From contig VWZL01000445.1 in assembly GCA_013396915.1 (NCBI GenBank), forward strand, positions 442,191-506,190: a stretch of 64,000 nt of DNA. The letters run 5' to 3'. The notes under the pieces were generated by a model. The model saw nothing but the letters and a program-made list of their open reading frames with translations, searched no databases and was not told the DNA's origin. Source of the stretch: Stercorarius parasiticus. Taxonomy: Eukaryota > Chordata > Aves > Charadriiformes > Stercorariidae. Shown in pieces: positions 47,801-58,800 of the stretch. The position numbers and the translations under genes are program-made. Position 1 is the first letter of the stretch, and every line of letters begins with the position of its first letter.

Positions 47801-50800
47801 CTCGGAGATCGCTGGTGAAGGCTGAAAATTAATGTCTGCAGCACTGTGCGACGCAGCGGTCAGCAAAGTGGTGATCAATCAGGAAGAATTATAACACGGA
47901 CTGAATTAAAAATGTACACGGATGGGGTGAAATTAAATATTAATAGCCATTCATCACGCAAATTCATCCCTCTTCGGCAGCATGCTTGAGTGAGGCCATA
48001 CAAGACATATGTGCAAGGCAATCTGCTGGCCAAACAAACGCCGCCCGGCCCTCTGGCCTGTGGTGTAACACTGTCACCGCCGGCTGGGGCCTTGCACCGG
48101 GCCGATGGCTGCTCCCCCCGCGCCAGCCATGCCCCATCACGGCAGCAGAGCCAGCCCTGGGCAAGCGGCACCCGGGAGCCAACCCCGGCTGCCAGCGGCT
48201 CCAGGTGGCCCAGCCTGCGGAGACCCCCTGCGTGGCGGAGGCTTCTTACTCCAAAACAGTTTTAGCAAAATAAATTTATAAAGCTGCCTGTATCCTCAGC
48301 CCAGGAACTGGCATGCAACCTTAAACCCACAGATGCCAGGTGACGCAAATGGGCGTGAATACGCAAGAATTCAGAACAGTTCCAAAAAGGCGAATGGTGC
48401 AGGTTTGCCGTGCCACAGCTCAGCGGTGGCAGCAGGAGCAGCCTGACGGGACAACCGGGCAATGCCCCAGCTCTGATATAACCCACACTGCTCAGAAAGT
48501 GCCTCGTTTCCTCTGCCAAAGCATCACGTCTCACGCTTTAAGGACGTGATTTCCTGGTACCAGGAACCAGGGTAATCCCCTTCCCTGCTCCCCTTCCCAG
48601 GGACAGGCACACAAACCTGCCAGCTCGACTGGCATGGCCGTGGTGGGACCCAGCCCCCCTCAGGCCCCGTCGGGTCCATACGGTTGAACACTCAGCCTCT
48701 GCGGTTGCTGTTCTGTGGGGTTTTATTCTGTGTGTTCGTGTCATTCCGACTGTTAAACAGCCGCCATCGGCAAAGCCAGCTTCTTCCAGGTATTTAGTCT
48801 GGTTCCTGTAGGTTTCCAAAGAGACAAATAAAATGAGGTGTGAAGCTTCTCCCCCCAAAATAAAAGCACTGTCTCCTCCCCTCGCCCCAAATTTATAACT
48901 TTTCCTGTTCAAAGTTGAGCCAGAATTGGGTCATTTGTGATTGCCACCCTAGGGGTAATGAGACAGAGCTGCGTCCTACCATGCTGAGTCTCTCCTGACC
49001 TACCTTTAAGGACGTTACCCTTTATTTTTCATTACAAATATGTTGTTCCCCAGCGTGAAACACATTGTTTGGTGCGGAGGTGCCCTATGCATTGCAGCAC
49101 ACACTTGCCTGGGGGATCAGCTCCTGCTGGGACGACAAAGGACACAGCTCCCAGTGCCCATTTAATATCCCAGTTAGGGCACTAAAAGCTTGTTGTCGGC
49201 AGAGGAAAGGATAATTAGCTTAACACCAGCCTGTGTTAGTTAGGAGTGCTGGGGAACCGGGACTTTTAATTGGAAATCAATTATCAATTTACTGATAATG
49301 TTGACATTTACGCTCAGGCAGAGGCTCCATTTGGCTCATTAAGTACCAGCGTTACTGTGGGGACCTTCTCAGCTCAGGGAGAGCCCAGCAGGAGGATAAT
49401 TTGGACGCAGGACAGACCTTTGGTGAAACCAGCAGTGCGTGTGCCTTGGGAAAACTGTTTAATTCTGCTGCTTTACTTGATCTGGTAATAAATCTCATAG
49501 GTTAAGGTGTGCCGTGAGATGCTGCACATGAAGCGCAGCCCCTGGGTGAGGAGTGGCTGCTGGCCACTGGTGAGGCAGTGGCCGACGCCGGGACTGGGCA
49601 GGGCTGGCAGGGCTGTGCCTTCCGGCAGCCCCATGGCAGGATGCCGGCTGCACCGTGGGCCAGGCCGAGCCGAGCATGTGATGGACCATGTCCTCCTGCA
49701 CTGGCCACGGTTTTCACATCCACTTGGCTGGCACAAGTTAATCCTTTAAAAGCAAATACCAGGCCGGTCCCGATGGCCTTGGTGCCTGGCGGGGATCCAC
49801 CGCCACTGCAGAAAGGGCCTTTGTTGGTCTCCTTGGCTCGCCTGGCCCCTGAGCCCCCTTGCTTCATCCCTTTGGGAGGAGGTAATCGCTCTTGTCCTGT
49901 TGGCCACAGAGTGAGCACTGAATCATCTTTGCTTCAAGTGCATTTTGACATCTGTTTGTGTCTGACACGGCTTGTGCGTCACAGACACGCGTCCCCTTCC
50001 TGCAGCCGAGTGCGACCCGTCCCCGTGGCAGGGCTGGGGGGGTCCCCACACAGGGGGCTGGCAGCAGTGGAGGGACACGGGGTCAGTTCTCCTGTCACAG
50101 CCCAGGCGAAGCAGCTCTGGGTGCCTGCAGCCAACAGCGGGTGGTGGCAGCGGGGAGGCACCTGGCCAGAACCATGGTGGGCAGAGGATGGAGGCACCGG
50201 CCCCTGGTCCCAGAGGGGCTGCCCCAGGGAGCTGCGTCCGTGGGCAGGGGGGCAGCAGGTAGACCCCCTCCCCAGTGATGGAGGGGCGGAAGGAGCAGGG
50301 AGGAAAAACACCCTTCACTGTGAAAATAAGGGAGCCATGGCAGATCTCGCCCCTGGAGAGCGTGGATGGGCTCACACTGTCAGCGGCTGGAGGGACACGG
50401 GAGTGCCGTGTTGTGGTCCCTCTCCCTCCCCTCCAGTGATAATTAATGTCTGTGTAATCAGCTTCTGAAAAGGAAATCAAGCCTACTTTCAATGCATTTC
50501 GAGAGCAATACTAATCCAATCCTCCTGTATGGGCAAGCACTGACGTGCTGAGCGGCTGAGTGGGTGCTCGGGCAAAGGGTCGGGGTAAAACGTGGCAGCA
50601 GCGACAGGAGGTCAAGTGTCGATCCCCCCCAGGCACATGAAGGACGAGCAGGGGGGCAGCGGGGATGCTCAGCCTGGCTCCTCGCAGGCACGGACCCCTG
50701 CCCACCGCATGAAGACTGCTCACGGGGGCAGTGTGTCCCGGCCGCAGGCGCTGGCCCCACAGTGGCGCGGTCCCGGTGTTCCTGACGGGTGCCACCCCAG

Positions 50801-51735
50801 CCATGTTGAGCTGATGTCCCTCCTGAGACGCAGATATATGAGGTCCCGGGCAGCTTCTGCGGGCGGAGGGGAAGGTGAAGTCTCTCCGGAACAGAGGTGG
50901 AGGCTGCCATCCTCCCTGACCCCATTCCCCACCCAAGGCAGCCTTTCCCTCTGGGAAGTCAGAAACGGCCCGAAGGCACTCTGCCGTAGCAGGTTTGCAA
51001 AGGGATTTAATTGCCTGAGGATGGGCACGGGCCCCGGGGGCTGGAAGCAGTTCCTGTCACAGGGCCAGGGAGCACAGGGAGGGGGGGGCCCTTCCCCACC
51101 AGCCCTCGCCCCAGGAGGAGCTCGAGACCCTGCACAGCCCCTTCCTCAGCCTTCGGTTACTGCGCTTTCAGGGCAGTGAGCTTCAAGGCAAGATTTGGTG
51201 AAATTAAATGGAAGAACGTTGTCCTTGTTTTTACCTGAATGCATTTTAAATAAAATTTAAGAGAGACACCACCTCTGAAACATGGGGTGCATCTCGGCTG
51301 GTGTTGATCAGCACAGGTCCTCCCACAGCAATGGAAACGGGCAAATTTACGCCCCCTTGGAAGTGGTGGTTTGTTGTTTTTTTAATTGGCCTACATCTCT
51401 CTTCCCTGTGCATTTTCACCATATGCCCAGGGCTGGGAGGAAGGAGCCCATCTGTGCCCTCAGCGGTTCATCTAAACAAATGCGGTGGCACACGCCACGT
51501 CCGCCATGGCGAGCGGCCACGGGCCTGGCTCATGGTCACAGGGGCGGCAGCCAGCAGACACGGCCAAAGGCACCACCATGGCCAACGGCTTGGGAGGGGG
51601 CTGTGGGGCCACCGCACAGCAGCTGTGGCCAGGGCTGCAGGGGCACCAGGGAGGGGGAGCCGCAGGGACGGGTGCGGGTAGGGTGCCGGCCCACACAGCT
51701 CCCAGAGGCCCCAAATGCTCTGAAATCACAGCCAG
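47801..51735. other. Intergenic region, right part: no gene recognised
   Basis: AT-rich blocks at 47830-47960 and 49170-49340, and GC-rich blocks at 49530-50300 and 50540-51130. A plus-strand frame at 49578-50468 (296 codons) is the longest gap-free frame of the window. It runs through GC-rich sequence, where stop codons are rare, and has no domain I recognise. It is not called as a gene. Confidence 0.55.
49180..49340. promoter_or_regulatory. Candidate enhancer rich in homeodomain cores
   Basis: The stretch holds GGATAATTAGCTTAA, CTTTTAATTGGAAATC, AATTATCAATTTACTG and GATAATG within about 110 bases, in otherwise GC-rich surroundings. Repeated TAAT/ATTA and GATA cores suggest regulatory DNA. 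No coding frame is recognised. Confidence 0.25.
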
Positions 51736-51759
51736 TGTTTTTGAGAAAAGTTAAGCAGT

Positions 51760-51765
51760 TTTATT
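51760..51765 (-). terminator. SRGAP3: Poly(A) signal AATAAA, probable distal SRGAP3 site
   Basis: On the minus strand GTTGAATAAAACTGC is followed by a T-rich stretch (CTTTTCTC), as expected around a cleavage site at about 51740. Beyond it the composition changes to GC-rich intergenic sequence. Confidence 0.5.
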
Positions 51766-52653
51766 CAACGGGATGAGTCCACACCCAACCAGTGGCTTCA
51801 TCTACATGGCATCGTCAGCATACATGACAGAGGACCCACTCAGACACTCTAGCTGAACGGTATCTCACCATACGTTACAGAGACAACACCAGAGGAGGAG
51901 GAGGACCGTTACAAAGGGCAGCCAGCTAGCAGTTTCCTTCGGCTTCCCGGCGTAACCAAACCCATCCCCACCAGACTACGCAGCCCAGCCACTCAGAAGC
52001 AGATCAGACTCAGGACATCTACTGCCGCACCGTGAAAACCACAACACTGCTAGTTAAATAACACAGTCCGGGGTTTACAAAAATCACCTACCAGGGGGAC
52101 TTCAGCCTAAGGAAGAAAGTGCACTGTCCTCACCACCCCGGGGACCGGCACACTGGGGCGCATCGCTGCAGGGCCTGTACAGAGGAGGATGGCCGCAGGT
52201 GCCATCGCTGTGGCAATGCCGAGCCCCGGGGAGGGTGGGCGAGTGCCAAGCTGTCCCTGCTGAGGCGGCCGCGGCACTACCGAGGGGACAGGGGGGTCTG
52301 CAGGAGCCAAGCCCGAGGTCAGCCCTCGCTCTGCACAGCAGAGAAACAACTGCTCCGGGAAGACGCCGGCCTCACCGCTGCCACGGCCCCCGGGGCTGTG
52401 CCGTCCCCCCACGCCCCAGCGCCGGGTCTCACCGTGACCGGAGAGCTCTGCAGCTACAGTCTTTGCACCTTTAGAGAGGTATCAAGGATCGGGGTAAAGT
52501 TACTCATAAAACATGAGCAGGTTCCAGTTATGGTACTCCTACAACGTACGTGCTTCCATTTTGTGCCAAGTCAGCTTACAGAAAAATACATTTCTTCCCT
52601 TAAATTTACAGTAGTTAAAACTACAACTTGAATACCGTATTAAAAAGGGGTAG

Positions 52654-52659
52654 TTTATT
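52654..52659 (-). terminator. SRGAP3: Internal poly(A) signal AATAAA
   Basis: AAGAATAAACTACCCC on the minus strand, followed by a CTTTTTAATA stretch. It could give a shorter SRGAP3 3' UTR of about 2.8 kb. Other AATAAA-like sequences occur near 53430-53470 in a T-rich context. Confidence 0.35.
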
Positions 52660-55294
52660 CTTCAACAAAACGTGTTGGTTTTCTTTTTTCTTTAAAAAAA
52701 AAATTAAAAAGGACTTTAAAAGCAATCACCCCCAGCACAACGCAACTGTACAAAGGAAATCATGATGCGTACAGCTCCTAGGACATTAACTCCAAGCATT
52801 TGTTCTGGTGCTCAAAAAGGCACTTAAAGATAAGAAAACAATTGTATTAAAAACCCACAACAAAACAGAACAAAGGAAAACGAAAGGCAATAATTTAACA
52901 GAAAGACACTGGAACTTGTACCGTATCTTCAAAAGTAAGAGGGGAGGAAAAAAACACTAATAAACATGGTTTTGCTATCAAGTCATCTTTGAAAGTATAT
53001 AAAAAACCCAGAAGACTGGCAAAGTGAATGTTCTCCAGGAACTAAATGGAAAAAAAAAAATACTAATTACTGGCAACGACTACACAGCTCTCGTGCCAAA
53101 TGGGCTTCTTCCCTCCCCCTAAAAGCACATTTGCTGGTTCATTACTGCCCAGACTGACAGACTGTTTGAACATCTGCTGCCCGCAACGACAGAGGCATCG
53201 ACCTCAGGGGTAGCCTAAGGCAGGAAAGGGGGGGGAAAATCATGAAGAAAAATAAACAGCAATATGAACTAATTGTGGTAATTACAAATGTCAACAATGT
53301 TAATAGACAAGTACATAAATCCCATTTCCCCTTACAGCATTATACGGAGGAACAATGACAGAATCACTACATACAGTACTTCTCCCCCACTGTACACGGA
53401 AAGGTTAGCTTTGCGGCTCGGGGTTTTTTATTTCTTTTTATTATTATTATTACTGGGTTTTATTTTTACATTGAGCTACCTACTAAGTGCAAAGATTTGG
53501 TGAGTGGCATTGGCTTTCGTCTACTCTTAGCCTATTTTTTTGTACAGTTTACATGTTAACAGTTACTTTCCAGCATTTAAGCAAGAACAGCGATATATAC
53601 ACAGCCTGGCCGAGGCGGGAGCGGGGCGCGGAGGGGACACATGCTCTGGGCACAGGGACAAACAGTGGCCGGTCCCGCCGGTGCGTGACACCGGGTCCGT
53701 GCCCGGCCCGTGGAGGTACGTGCTGCCCGGCGCCAGCCGAACGCGTGGGCACGTCCTGGGTGAGGGCCCCAGCCCAGATGCCAGCAGCAGCAGCACTGGT
53801 GGGCTCAGCCACCCGGCAGAGCCTCCGCCGCCTCCTGACGTGGGGCTGCTCCTCCGGCCACACGCACTGGGGTCTGCAGCCAAGCTGGAAGGGAGAGGAG
53901 ATGAACGGGGGACAAAAAAAAGCCCTGGGCAGGGGCAGGTGACGCTGGATGGGGCAGGAGGGCTCGGGAACCGCTTTGCCCAGGGACAGACAACAGCAGA
54001 AATCGGAGATGGAGGGAAGAAAGGACGACCATTTAGGAGCCATTAGTGCAGCTCTGCTGTGCAGCAGAGAGACTGACGATGGCCCGTTTCACGCTGGGGT
54101 TAGACGTGATCATGTGGAAGTGACCAGGGTCATTGCATGGAAATCTGTACAAGGGGAAAAAAAACTGCAGGAGAAGCACAGAGTGTCTTGAATTCAGCAC
54201 TTACAGAAGAGACTTGATTATCAGACAAAGTACCGTGCAATCCCCAGCTCTTTCTGCATATTTTTTTCTCTGGGTTACATGTTCAGAGGAAAAACAAAAT
54301 GTAGATTCTTTTGCATAAACTCAAACTGTTGTATTATATAGTACAGTACAGAAAGTGCAAAATATCACCCCATCAGATCGGTTCCGCATCTGATATGGTC
54401 AAATATGGCTCATGCTTTTCATGCAAGAAGACACAATCTGAATCAAGACCCTCATGTACTGCTGTGCAACTTCAAATAAAGGAACGTTGTTGTACCAAAG
54501 CCTCCTCGCCTCTTTAGTCCCAGCGGTCGAGATACCATTAGGGTTTTTTTAAAATAGAAAAAAAAGAAAAAAGTGTGTGGGGAAAGGGAAATGAAGCATC
54601 TCGAAACTGTGTAAGATACTCTATTTATGCTTTACCACAGGTTTGTTGCTAGTCCTTGTTCACTCTGAAATCTTCAAGAAAATGCGAGTTCTGCAGACCC
54701 CGTGGTGCAGGCAGGGCTGTGCTCCGCTGCAGCAGCTGCATCCTCCCCAGGAGCCAATGGAGCTGCCTCCTCCTCTGTCCCCGCTCCCGCCGGGAGACGC
54801 TGGCCGGGGCGTCTTGGGGTCCAGCTTGCACACAGTCCAGCCGGCCTGGCACACGCTGGCAGTTATAAACTTCCAGCTCTTCTCTGTTGGCCAGCAGTGA
54901 ACCAAACCCACTGTGTCTTCCTCCCGCTCCCTTTTTTTTTTTTTCTTTTTCAAATGCCAAGAGGTGCAGAAAATAAACTCCAGGATTGGCCTTGTATTGC
55001 TCAACGCACAGCTGCTATGTACCTCCACGCACACACACGCACACAAATAGCCTGGAAAAAAACCCAAATCGACACAACGTCTCTAGAGAGGACATTTCAG
55101 AGCCAGTTTCTGAGGTAAATCTACTTTTTTAAAAAAGTCACCGAATTCTGTACACTTTTTTGTTTTTTAATATATACTTCTACATATAGTGTGTATTCTC
55201 CAGTGCCAACACGTAGACCCGCCATCTCCTCCTGCCACAGGACTGCAAGCTTGGGGAGTGTTTCTGCATGGATGGGGGTGTGTGTGCACACATA

Positions 55295-55326
55295 TGTACA
55301 TACACACACACACACATGTATGTACA
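55295..55326 (-). promoter_or_regulatory. SRGAP3: Perfect hairpin with Pumilio-type sites in the SRGAP3 3' UTR
   Basis: Ten-base arms, 55295-55304 (TGTACATACA) and 55317-55326 (TGTATGTACA), are perfect reverse complements around a 12-base CA loop. Read as SRGAP3 RNA, each arm overlaps a UGUACAUA, the Pumilio consensus (55326-55319 and 55300-55293). Folding and protein binding would compete. The structure is seen in the sequence; its function is inference. Confidence 0.45.
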
Positions 55327-55463
55327 AGCAACCATCAGACCTCGGCTACGCACGTGTTCCCCATTTGGAGAGCTTCCTCTTGAGCAGGGTTTTTGCTTCC
55401 TGCTTGGCCGAGCGAGGCTGTGCCGAGCTGCTGGCCCCGCTCCCGCCGCCCAGGCGCCCCAGC

Positions 55464-55880
55464 CTACATGGTGCCCGATTTATCTGCCGAGCTGCTGGGG
55501 AAGAGCTTCTCGGTGGGGGTGACGGCAGGGCTGCCCACCCCCGAGCTGCTGCTGCTGCTGGAGCGGTGCTGCACCACCGGCCGCACCGGCCGCATGGGCG
55601 GGGGCCGCAGCTGAGCCCCGGCCAGCCGGGCCGACAGGGCCGGCTTGAAGGTGGTCATCATCTCAGTGGTGGAGCTGCTGCTGCGCCGCATGGCAGCGTC
55701 GGGGTCCCGGATCAGGATGGTGTGGAGGGGGCTGGCAGGCTCTGAGTTGGCAGCACCCATTGGGGGGTTCTTCATGGGCTCCAGCGTGTCCAGGACCACG
55801 TCTGGGGCCTGCTTGGCCGTGTTCTGCCTCTCCAGCTCCCGCAGCTCATTCAGCGCTGTGCTCATGGTCTTCTCGATGTC
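55464..55880 (-). CDS. SRGAP3: SRGAP3 last coding exon
   Basis: Its acceptor ends GTGTTCGCAG, and the coding part is 138 codons plus TAG (55464-55466). It opens [20 protein letters not shown], continues with [34 protein letters not shown], a proline-rich [14 protein letters not shown] stretch and a run of seven serines, and ends SADKSGTM. This tail is diagnostic: SRGAP1 and SRGAP2 end in DKSCTM or DKSCTV. The serine run is encoded by five AGC triplets flanked by TCC and TCG (55541-55563), a potential length-variable site. The tail is predicted to be disordered. Confidence 0.97.
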   Translation of the reverse strand, partial: DIEKTMSTALNELRELERQNTAKQAPDVVLDTLEPMKNPPMGAANSEPASPLHTILIRDPDAAMRRSSSSTTEMMTTFKPALSARLAGAQLRPPPMRPVRPVVQHRSSSSSSSGVGSPAVTPTEKLFPSSSADKSGTM

Positions 55881-58800
55881 CTGCGAACACCAACAAAAAG
55901 GGATGTCAGCACCATGCCACGGCATCGCCCCACTCTCCTGCACCCCACTCCGTGGAGAGGCCCCCCCACCCTGGCATGTGTGTCTGGGGGGAGGAGGGGG
56001 TGTCTCTGACCTAAGACAGAGCCTCCAGGCAAAGAGGGAGCTTTAGGAGAAGATGTAAAGCCCAAACTCCGGCCGCGCAAAGTCGCTCCACATCTCCCAA
56101 GTTAACAGGAGTTTGGTCGTCAGCTCCAAAGGGAGCAAACCCTGAGCACCACGAGTGATGGGGTGACCACCAGCCTGTCCACGGCTCCAATGGGACAAGG
56201 CATCTCCACACCCTCCACCAGCACTGCGGCTGGTTTTTCCAAAAGCAGCTGCCCTGCAGTCTCCATCAGATGAACGGAACCTCTGCTTCCCTGTGCCTAC
56301 AGGGCAATGGCAAGTGTGGCGACAAAAATGCAGAGGGATGTGTTCGGAGGGAGCAGCACGATGTCAGCTCACCATAAATAGAAGAGAGGAAGCAACAAGG
56401 CCTCTCCCTGAACGCGGGGAGGCAGCCCAGGTGAGACCGGCCCCAGCCCTCACCAACCCCCCGCCTCAGGTCAGGTCTCCTGGGCACGGCCTCCATGGGT
56501 CCATCCAAGGAGGTCCTCCAGAGGGTGAACCCCGGTTGACTGAAAGTGACAGTTTAAAGGAAATTAGCTAAATTGCCTACAACTGCAGCGCTGATCATCT
56601 CATTCAGAAACAGAGAGGCCCTAGTTTGGCTTCACTTAAATCCGCCTTAACTGAATTAAGGCCGCTAGCTCAGGAAGAGACCATCTAAAAAGCTATTTAA
56701 GGCAACTTAGTCAATCGTTTAAAAAGTAGCTCTAGTTAACTCTCCTTGCTGTCCTTGTGTAGACAAGTCCTTAATTTTATAATACATACAAAACACTTGG
56801 TGAGCCTCAGATAACATTCACAGGATCAGCAGAAGGGAAATAATTATCAAGTTAGCTCCAATTAATTCTATTAAGTGGTTCAGATAATGAGTGAAAATAT
56901 TCTCCCAGAGCTAAGCCTTAGGACTACCACATCGAGCAGTCCTACAAGACTTCAAGGCGAGTATTTATTTACATCAGCTGAGTGAGAATCTTTTCCAAGG
57001 TTTAAAAAAACAACCCAAAACCCCAAAAGCCAAGAAAATTGTGCATATCATTCTCCATCCTCACCATTCACCTGTCCCACCAGAGGGTCCCAGACTCCCC
57101 AGCCCTGCACTGCACCTGGGGAACATGACCCCAGGGTGCCACCTATGGCCACCAGCCCAGCCCGGGGGCTTCGTGCACGCTGTCACCCCGACCCGAGGCC
57201 GACGTGGTGCCCAGCTGGAGCCATCGCTCAGGGCACACGCTGTGCTATGACCATAACTTTGTAAATTGATGACACCAAATGCAAGCTGGGTGGACAGAGA
57301 AGCTAGGTAGCGTGCTGCAGAGCAAGAGAACAAGGAGCATGGCTGGTGGAAAAGCAAACAGGACAGTAAGAGTTCTTGCTTTCTGCAATCATTAATTACC
57401 CCACTGAAAGCAGCTGACTGGACACGTAACAGCCTGCCAAACCCTGTGGCACACGGGTGGCTGGCAGCTGCCAGGCCGTGGGCAGCGGCATCCCCAGCAG
57501 CTGCACCCTCCACCTGGGCATCACCCACTGCCTCGCAGCTCTGCTCCCGCTGCAGGGGGGAGAAACCACAAACCGCCAGGGAACTGCTGACATAGGGGAT
57601 GCGGAACAGCCTGTCCACAGTGCTTCCACCCCCAGGCCCTGCAACAGCCCAACTGCGGCCATTCACAGATCTGCAGGGACCGTGCCTGAACCAGGTGGTC
57701 CCCGAGAGGCTGGAGAACTGTGCAGCCCACTCCATGGAGGCACCGTTCTCCCAGGTGTTAACAGGTTTGGTGTAACCTGACTGGTACCTGGCTGGGGGCC
57801 TCCTGCCAGCGGCAGGGAGAGGAGACCTGCAGGCTATGCTGGAGGTAATGTGAATTTAATGAGCACCGTGGAACCGATGGCCTAGTGTGATGCTGATGAT
57901 ATTGCATGGCTGGAGGCATCATAGTGGGATCAGGCTAACATATTGAGGTCCTAACTCCAAACAGCCAGTAGGAAACATGAAGCACTTTTCTCCAAACACT
58001 GAGCATCAGTCAAATTCTGATTTGGCAAATCCAGTTTTCTCCTCTTAAGCTCCTTATGGAGCATCAGATGAAGATCATGCGCTTCCCTCCCTGTGGGAGT
58101 CAAGAGCTGCCAGCGCATTTCAGTGGTGGATCAAACGTTTCTGTCTATTGTTTTGAAGAAACAAGGTTTGTGGAAGGAGGCAGTCTCTTTTATTAGACCA
58201 ACTGATACAGTTGGAAAAGCAGGCAAGCTGTTGGCTGCTCATTTTTACCTTTAAACCATCGCAGCTACAACAGCGCTGTAATTCTGAAGTGTGTTGAGAT
58301 GGAAGGGGCTCTGCGGCGCTACCCCAGTGACTTTTCTCTTATCCTCTCGATCCCTGGGGACCGAGAGCCACTTCACAACCCTCTTACCTCAGCAAGCGCT
58401 TCTGCTTCTAGAGATTTCTGATCTCCGAGACTACTGTGTCTAGTCGATCCACAGGTCGATCTCAGCGGGTGGCCATCAGACAAGGCCTTCCTGTCTGGGA
58501 AATTGATGCTGCCTGCACTGCCGAATGTCGCCATTCTGCGCTTTTCGGGACTCTCAATCCTGCCCCTGTTAAGAGGTATTTTGTGGGGGCTGCTAGGGCA
58601 GGCCGCTGCTCGAGGAGGAGTGTCTATGCCAGGACCCATCCCTCGGGGCGGGCTGTGGGTGTCCCCCCCGCTTCGACGGCGAGGGATAGCTGCACCGTCA
58701 GACCTCAATCTCACTCTGCAAAGAATCCATCACAAGACTACGTCACCGTCCGTCAGATCAAAAGCGTCTGGTTGCATGCTGTAAGACAATTGCTCAGCTC

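Larger units (their letters stand above)
51740..55463 (-). other. SRGAP3: Probable SRGAP3 3' untranslated region
   Basis: After the stop codon, about 3.7 kb without known repeats or exons leads to a good poly(A) signal. The sequence has long T/A-rich tracts (52670-53080, 53420-53480), a CA microsatellite hairpin at 55295-55326, and Pumilio-type sites on the transcript strand (53594-53601, 55293-55300, 55319-55326). Long 3' UTRs are usual in neuronal genes of this family. The length is inferred from the poly(A) signal only. Confidence 0.6.

Noticed and set aside
49578..50468. Plus-strand frame of 296 codons, the longest without N
   Set aside because: It lies in GC-rich sequence where stops are rare, is rich in Gly, Pro, Arg and Trp without any domain, and has no splice or promoter support. 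A competing minus-strand frame of 189 codons overlaps it.
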